The notes under the pieces: generated by a model
What the model saw: the letters and a program-made list of their open reading frames with translations, nothing else
Told to the model about the DNA's origin: nothing
The model's database searches: none
Part shown: piece by piece, positions 8,470-10,678 of the stretch
Numbering within the stretch: position 1 is the first letter of the stretch
Layout: every line of letters starts with the position of its first letter
Assembly (NCBI GenBank): GCA_035574455.1
Contig: DATLYT010000081.1
Span: 1 to 10,678 of the forward strand
Length of the DNA: 10,678 bases
Origin: DATLYT01 sp035574455
GTDB lineage: Bacteria > Bacteroidota > Ignavibacteria > UBA10030
Direction of reading: 5' to 3'
Made by a program: the position numbers and the translations under genes

Positions 8470-8513
8470 TCCCGCCCCACAGCGTCGGGACTTCATTCCG
8501 ATGACTCGCATCG
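8470..8513. repeat. Overlapping short palindromes between tig and tRNA-Leu
   Basis: Three small stem-loops share bases. TCCCG (8470-8474) pairs with CGGGA (8486-8490). TCGGGA (8485-8490) pairs with TTCCGA (8496-8501) with one G-T wobble. CGATG (8499-8503) pairs perfectly with CATCG (8509-8513). The first two are mutually exclusive, so the RNA could switch between folds. The region lies in the leader of tig if tRNA-Leu and tig are co-transcribed. No known riboswitch was recognised, and the stems are short enough to arise by chance. Confidence 0.35.
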
Positions 8514-8545
8514 AAACTCAGCTTGAACCCCAGGGGTCTTTCCAT

Positions 8546-8563
8546 CCCACAGACAGTTGTGGG
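8546..8563 (-). other. Hairpin overlapping the tRNA-Leu 3' end
   Basis: CCCACA (8546-8551) and TGTGGG (8558-8563) are perfect 6-nt arms around a 6-nt loop. The second arm, read on the minus strand, is the last three C residues of the tRNA acceptor stem, the discriminator A, and CA. The trailer could therefore compete with acceptor-stem pairing or mark the 3'-processing site. There is no T tract, so it is not an intrinsic terminator. Confidence 0.35.
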
Positions 8564-8641
8564 CACGGAGGGACTTGAACCCCCACGGGTTGCCCCACTA
8601 GCTCCTAAGGCTAGCGCGTCTGCCAGTTCCGCCACGTGCCC
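8560..8641 (-). tRNA. tRNA-Leu (anticodon UAG)
   Basis: Read on the minus strand, this folds as a class II (long variable arm) tRNA. The acceptor stem is GGGCACG with CGTGCCC (8635-8641 and 8561-8567), followed by discriminator A at 8560. The anticodon stem is CTAGC with GCTAG around the loop CTTAGGA, giving anticodon UAG, which reads CUN leucine codons. A GGGG/ACCC variable arm and a GGTTCAAGTCC T-arm are clear. The A73 discriminator suits leucine. The next bases are CAA, so the 3' CCA is not encoded and must be added by a nucleotidyltransferase. It lies upstream of tig on the same strand. Confidence 0.95.
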
Positions 8642-8666
8642 GTACAAACTTTAGTGAACAAAACAG

Positions 8667-8692
8667 AAAAATCCTCAACCGTGAGGATTTTT
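8667..8692. terminator. Perfect 11-bp hairpin with A/T-tract ends (bidirectional terminator-like)
   Basis: AAAAATCCTCA (8667-8677) and TGAGGATTTTT (8682-8692) are exact reverse complements around the tetraloop ACCG. The A and T tracts at each end give the shape of a bidirectional intrinsic terminator. Beyond the stem the minus strand remains U-rich (CTGTTTTGTT), so termination should be better leftward, toward the tRNA gene. The placement is odd, because it lies between divergent genes with no gene ending at it. Confidence 0.72.
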
Positions 8693-8701
8693 CAACCTGA
8701 A

Positions 8702-8733
8702 CCAATATAGAAAGAGATTGCCCCAAAGGCAAA
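8702..8733 (-). promoter_or_regulatory. Possible Bacteroidota-type promoter toward tRNA-Leu/tig
   Basis: On the minus strand TTTG (8730-8733) is followed after 20 nt by TATATTGG (8702-8709). The latter matches the Bacteroidota -7 consensus TAnnTTTG at all but one fixed position. Initiation would be near 8695-8697, just before the perfect hairpin. A second, weaker candidate -10 element, TAAAGT, lies immediately before the tRNA 5' end. Either call is tentative. Confidence 0.33.
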
Positions 8734-8774
8734 GAAGAAACAAAGGCTGTTGCAAACTCTTGTATGAACGAGAG
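8718..8774. other. Two small hairpins in the divergent intergenic region
   Basis: TTGCC (8718-8722) pairs with GGCAA (8728-8732) around CCAAA. CTCTTG (8757-8762) pairs with CGAGAG (8769-8774) with one G-T wobble. Together with the 8667-8692 hairpin they form a row of three stems ending, on the minus strand, in a terminator-like structure. This would be compatible with a short untranslated RNA, but no promoter or known RNA family supports it. Confidence 0.25.
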
Positions 8775-8780
8775 CTATCC

Positions 8781-8809
8781 TTGACATTCTTCCGAAAAAT
8801 ATCGAACAT
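8781..8809 (+). promoter_or_regulatory. Candidate promoter for the DUF4384 gene
   Basis: A perfect -35 hexamer TTGACA (8781-8786) is followed at the ideal 17-nt spacing by GAACAT (8804-8809), which matches the -10 consensus at only three positions. It sits about 40 nt before the DUF4384 start codon on the correct strand. The weak -10 makes this uncertain. Confidence 0.3.
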
Positions 8810-8847
8810 CGGTTGCGTCTTCCGATCATCCCTCAAGGAGTCCCGCC

Positions 8848-9531
8848 ATGAAACACAAGAACACCGTTCTACTCATCACGCTCATTCTCTTTGTGGTTGG
8901 CTTCACGCCGCCCGACTCGGAGACATTCAACAGCCAGCAGGATGATGCCGCCAACGTAGGCTTTCGGTGGGGATTTGGAGCGATTGTCGGTCTGCCGGGA
9001 AGCAAGCGTTTGGTGCCGATTACACGTGATACCGTCCTCAAAAGCGGCGACGAGATTAAGATGGTTGTGCAACTGACGAAACCGTGTTTTGTGTATGTGA
9101 TCTACTTGGACTCTCAAGGCGGGTTGAGTTTGCTCTTTCCATATGAGTTTAGTCAGTTTACGACCGACTACAAAGTCGGCAAGAACTACTATGTTCCTCG
9201 CTCGGCACCGTGGTTTCGACTCGACGAAAACAAAGGTAGGGAGACGTTTTACCTCCTCGCGTCATCGGAACGTCTGACGGCATTAGAGAACCTCGTTACA
9301 CAGTATTATGATGCCGACGACTTAAAGAAATCTCCCATTGCCCAGCAGGTGATTGCGGAGATTCGCGATGTGCGGAGGCGATTCCGGAACTTCACCACCT
9401 TAGCCGAGCGTCCGATTGCCATCGGGGGCAATGTGCGCGGACGGGAGCAGCGGCCGGATGTTGCCTCGATCGCAACCGAGATTTCGGCTACGAACTTCTA
9501 CGGCAAAACCTTCACGATCGACCATCAATAG
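8848..9531 (+). CDS. Exported DUF4384-domain protein
   Basis: This 227-residue protein has an N-terminal signal peptide or anchor (MKHKN, then a hydrophobic run to about residue 19) and a DUF4384 domain. The family pattern is visible as LKSGDE (64-69), FVYVIYLDS followed by LLFP (81-98), and GRETFYLLAS near 130-139. The charged segment 155-180 looks helical. The C-terminus NFYGKTFTIDH resembles the strand that usually closes such proteins. DUF4384 occurs in exported and membrane-linked proteins, often beside signalling or protease domains, and its molecular activity is not defined. The start is secure, because AAGGAG (8835-8840) lies 7 nt before ATG. One cysteine remains after the signal region (C80), and there is no lipobox. 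The CHASE2 gene begins 13 nt after the stop, so the two are almost certainly one transcript and probably act together in the envelope. Confidence 0.88.
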   Translation: MKHKNTVLLITLILFVVGFTPPDSETFNSQQDDAANVGFRWGFGAIVGLPGSKRLVPITRDTVLKSGDEIKMVVQLTKPCFVYVIYLDSQGGLSLLFPYEFSQFTTDYKVGKNYYVPRSAPWFRLDENKGRETFYLLASSERLTALENLVTQYYDADDLKKSPIAQQVIAEIRDVRRRFRNFTTLAERPIAIGGNVRGREQRPDVASIATEISATNFYGKTFTIDHQ

Positions 9532-9544
9532 CGGGCGGCTATCG

Positions 9545-10678
9545 ATGCAAGCACAGGCATCGGTACGCCAGAGGCGTACCGCCGTTCGGGCAACGGGACT
9601 CCTGTTACTCGGCTCCTTCCTCGTTGTGCGCGTTCTCTTCTGGATTCTTCCCAGCATCTTCGAGCCGTGGAGTGCACAAACGACGGACCGACTCTTTGAC
9701 GTACGCTCACTCTTTGCCGCGACACGACCCGTGTATGATAGCACCGTCGTGCACGTCGACATTTCTGACAGGACAATCCGCGCGCTCCAGCAGTCATACC
9801 TCAGCAGAAAACAGTTTGCCCGCGTGGTAGAAAATCTCAGTACGATGAACGTCGCCGTGCAGGTGTGGGATTTTATTTTCCTTGCCAGAATGAATGAAGA
9901 GGAAGACCGGGCGTTGATCGAAGCGACAGCCCATGTAGGGAATGTCGTATACGGATTGGCATTTGAGGTACACCAAAGTGGAAGACTGATCTCCGCCTCG
10001 ACTGGCGATTCTATCGTTCAGAACTACCTCGACGAGCACCTGTGGAGAATCCGTGTCGATGGCGATCCGGAGGAAATGGTTCAGGCGGGGAGGGCGCAGA
10101 TCACGTTTGCCGACCTTGCACGTGCAGCGCGAGGTCTCGGTTCTCTCAATCTTCATGCGGATCGTGACGGCATCTTCCGCCGCATACCATTGCTTTTTCG
10201 ATACGGCTCTGCATGGTATCCTACGATCTCCTTCTTTGCGATTTGTCAGTTCCTCCGGGTTTCACCTGAGCAGATTATTTTAGAGCCAGGGAAAAGCATG
10301 ACGTTGTTGGGAGCGCAGATTCCTCATCAAGGACAGAAGGATATCGTGATTCCGATTGACCGTCGGGGGAATATGATTGTGAATTACGTCGGCAACTGGG
10401 AGCGGATGAAACACTACGATTTTGCCGACCTCCTGCGCGCCTCGGATGACCAACTCGATATGGAGATCTGGACGGAAGAGCTTGCCGGGAAAATCGTGGT
10501 AGCTTCGCAGGTAACAACGGGCTCGGCGGACGTTGGACCCGTGCCGACGGACAACAATTTTCCTCTCAGCGGCGTTCATGCGAACGCTATCCATACGATC
10601 CTGACGGGGAATTTTTTACGGGAAGCTACGCCTCTTCAGGTATTCATCGTTGAGGCCATTGTGTTACTCTTGCTCCTT
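9545..10678 (+). CDS. CHASE2-domain membrane sensor protein (3' end outside window)
   Basis: The frame is open from ATG 9545 to the right edge, giving 378 residues with no stop. A basic N-terminus leads into a membrane segment (about 17-37). An extracytoplasmic CHASE2-type sensor domain follows (about 48-358). Its features are TDRLFDVR (47-54), VVHVDISDRTI (68-78), VQVWDFIF (105-112), the DRDGIFRRIPLLF stretch (206-218), IDRRGNMIVNYVG (271-283), AGKIVVAS (314-321) and GVHANAIHTIL (343-353). At 364 a second hydrophobic segment begins, presumably the first of the membrane helices that normally follow CHASE2. The output domain is not in the window. In known CHASE2 proteins it is commonly an adenylate/guanylate cyclase, histidine kinase, diguanylate cyclase or Ser/Thr kinase. 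The ligand is unknown. It lies 13 nt after the DUF4384 gene, with only a weak GGGCGG-like ribosome site. Confidence 0.86.
   Translation, partial: MQAQASVRQRRTAVRATGLLLLGSFLVVRVLFWILPSIFEPWSAQTTDRLFDVRSLFAATRPVYDSTVVHVDISDRTIRALQQSYLSRKQFARVVENLSTMNVAVQVWDFIFLARMNEEEDRALIEATAHVGNVVYGLAFEVHQSGRLISASTGDSIVQNYLDEHLWRIRVDGDPEEMVQAGRAQITFADLARAARGLGSLNLHADRDGIFRRIPLLFRYGSAWYPTISFFAICQFLRVSPEQIILEPGKSMTLLGAQIPHQGQKDIVIPIDRRGNMIVNYVGNWERMKHYDFADLLRASDDQLDMEIWTEELAGKIVVASQVTTGSADVGPVPTDNNFPLSGVHANAIHTILTGNFLREATPLQVFIVEAIVLLLLL

Noticed and set aside
8522..8536. ACCCC/AGGGGT palindrome near the tRNA 3' flank as a terminator
   Set aside because: It has almost no loop and no T tract on either strand, so it is unlikely to act as a terminator.
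8399..8647. An 82-codon minus-strand frame running through tRNA-Leu
   Set aside because: Its ELADALALGASG-type product is the translation of the tRNA gene itself, a common artefact.
9525..9797. Minus-strand open frames opposite the start of the CHASE2 gene
   Set aside because: The plus-strand frame shows continuous CHASE2 similarity across this region; the minus-strand products are low-complexity and Arg/Ser-rich without family features.

Overview
The window looks like chromosomal DNA from a Gram-negative (two-membrane) bacterium of the Fibrobacterota-Chlorobiota-Bacteroidota branch, most like an Ignavibacteria/Chlorobi-type lineage. The main reason is the LptD homologue: its N-terminal domain and barrel entry read like the LptD proteins of that branch rather than the proteobacterial form. 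A possible Bacteroidota-style -33/-7 promoter upstream of the tRNA gene fits, but is weak support. Base composition is moderate to slightly GC-rich, and Shine-Dalgarno sites are present before some genes and absent before others. The phylum assignment is inference from family resemblance.

Layout. (1) Positions 1-2414, plus strand: the 3' end of a phytanoyl-CoA dioxygenase-family (Fe/2-oxoglutarate) gene, then 2 nt later a Tat-signal aldo/keto reductase, a hairpin, and a ROK-family sugar kinase. (2) 2415-5196, plus strand: a palindromic intergenic element, the lptD gene for the outer-membrane LPS translocon, and a second palindromic element built of 7-nt repeats at the convergent junction with clpX. 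(3) 5197-8641, minus strand: tRNA-Leu(UAG), tig (trigger factor), clpP and clpX, read in that order. This is the classic bacterial protein-folding and proteolysis cluster. (4) 8642-8847: a divergent intergenic region holding a perfect 11-bp terminator-like hairpin and two smaller hairpins. (5) 8848-10678, plus strand: an exported DUF4384-domain protein followed 13 nt later by a CHASE2-domain membrane protein that runs off the window.

How the genes work together: trigger factor meets nascent chains at the ribosome, and ClpX unfolds substrates and feeds them to ClpP. LptD places LPS in the outer leaflet and would depend on periplasmic oxidation of its only two cysteines. The DUF4384/CHASE2 pair looks like an envelope-located sensing unit whose output domain lies outside the window. 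The dioxygenase, reductase and kinase suggest small-molecule or sugar catabolism, with no defined substrate.

No mobile element, CRISPR array or phage gene was seen. The most unusual content is non-coding: the palindromic intergenic elements around lptD, and the terminator-like hairpin placed between two divergent genes. I did not find convincing evidence of a wholly new multigene system. The DUF4384-CHASE2 pair is the best candidate for an under-described one.
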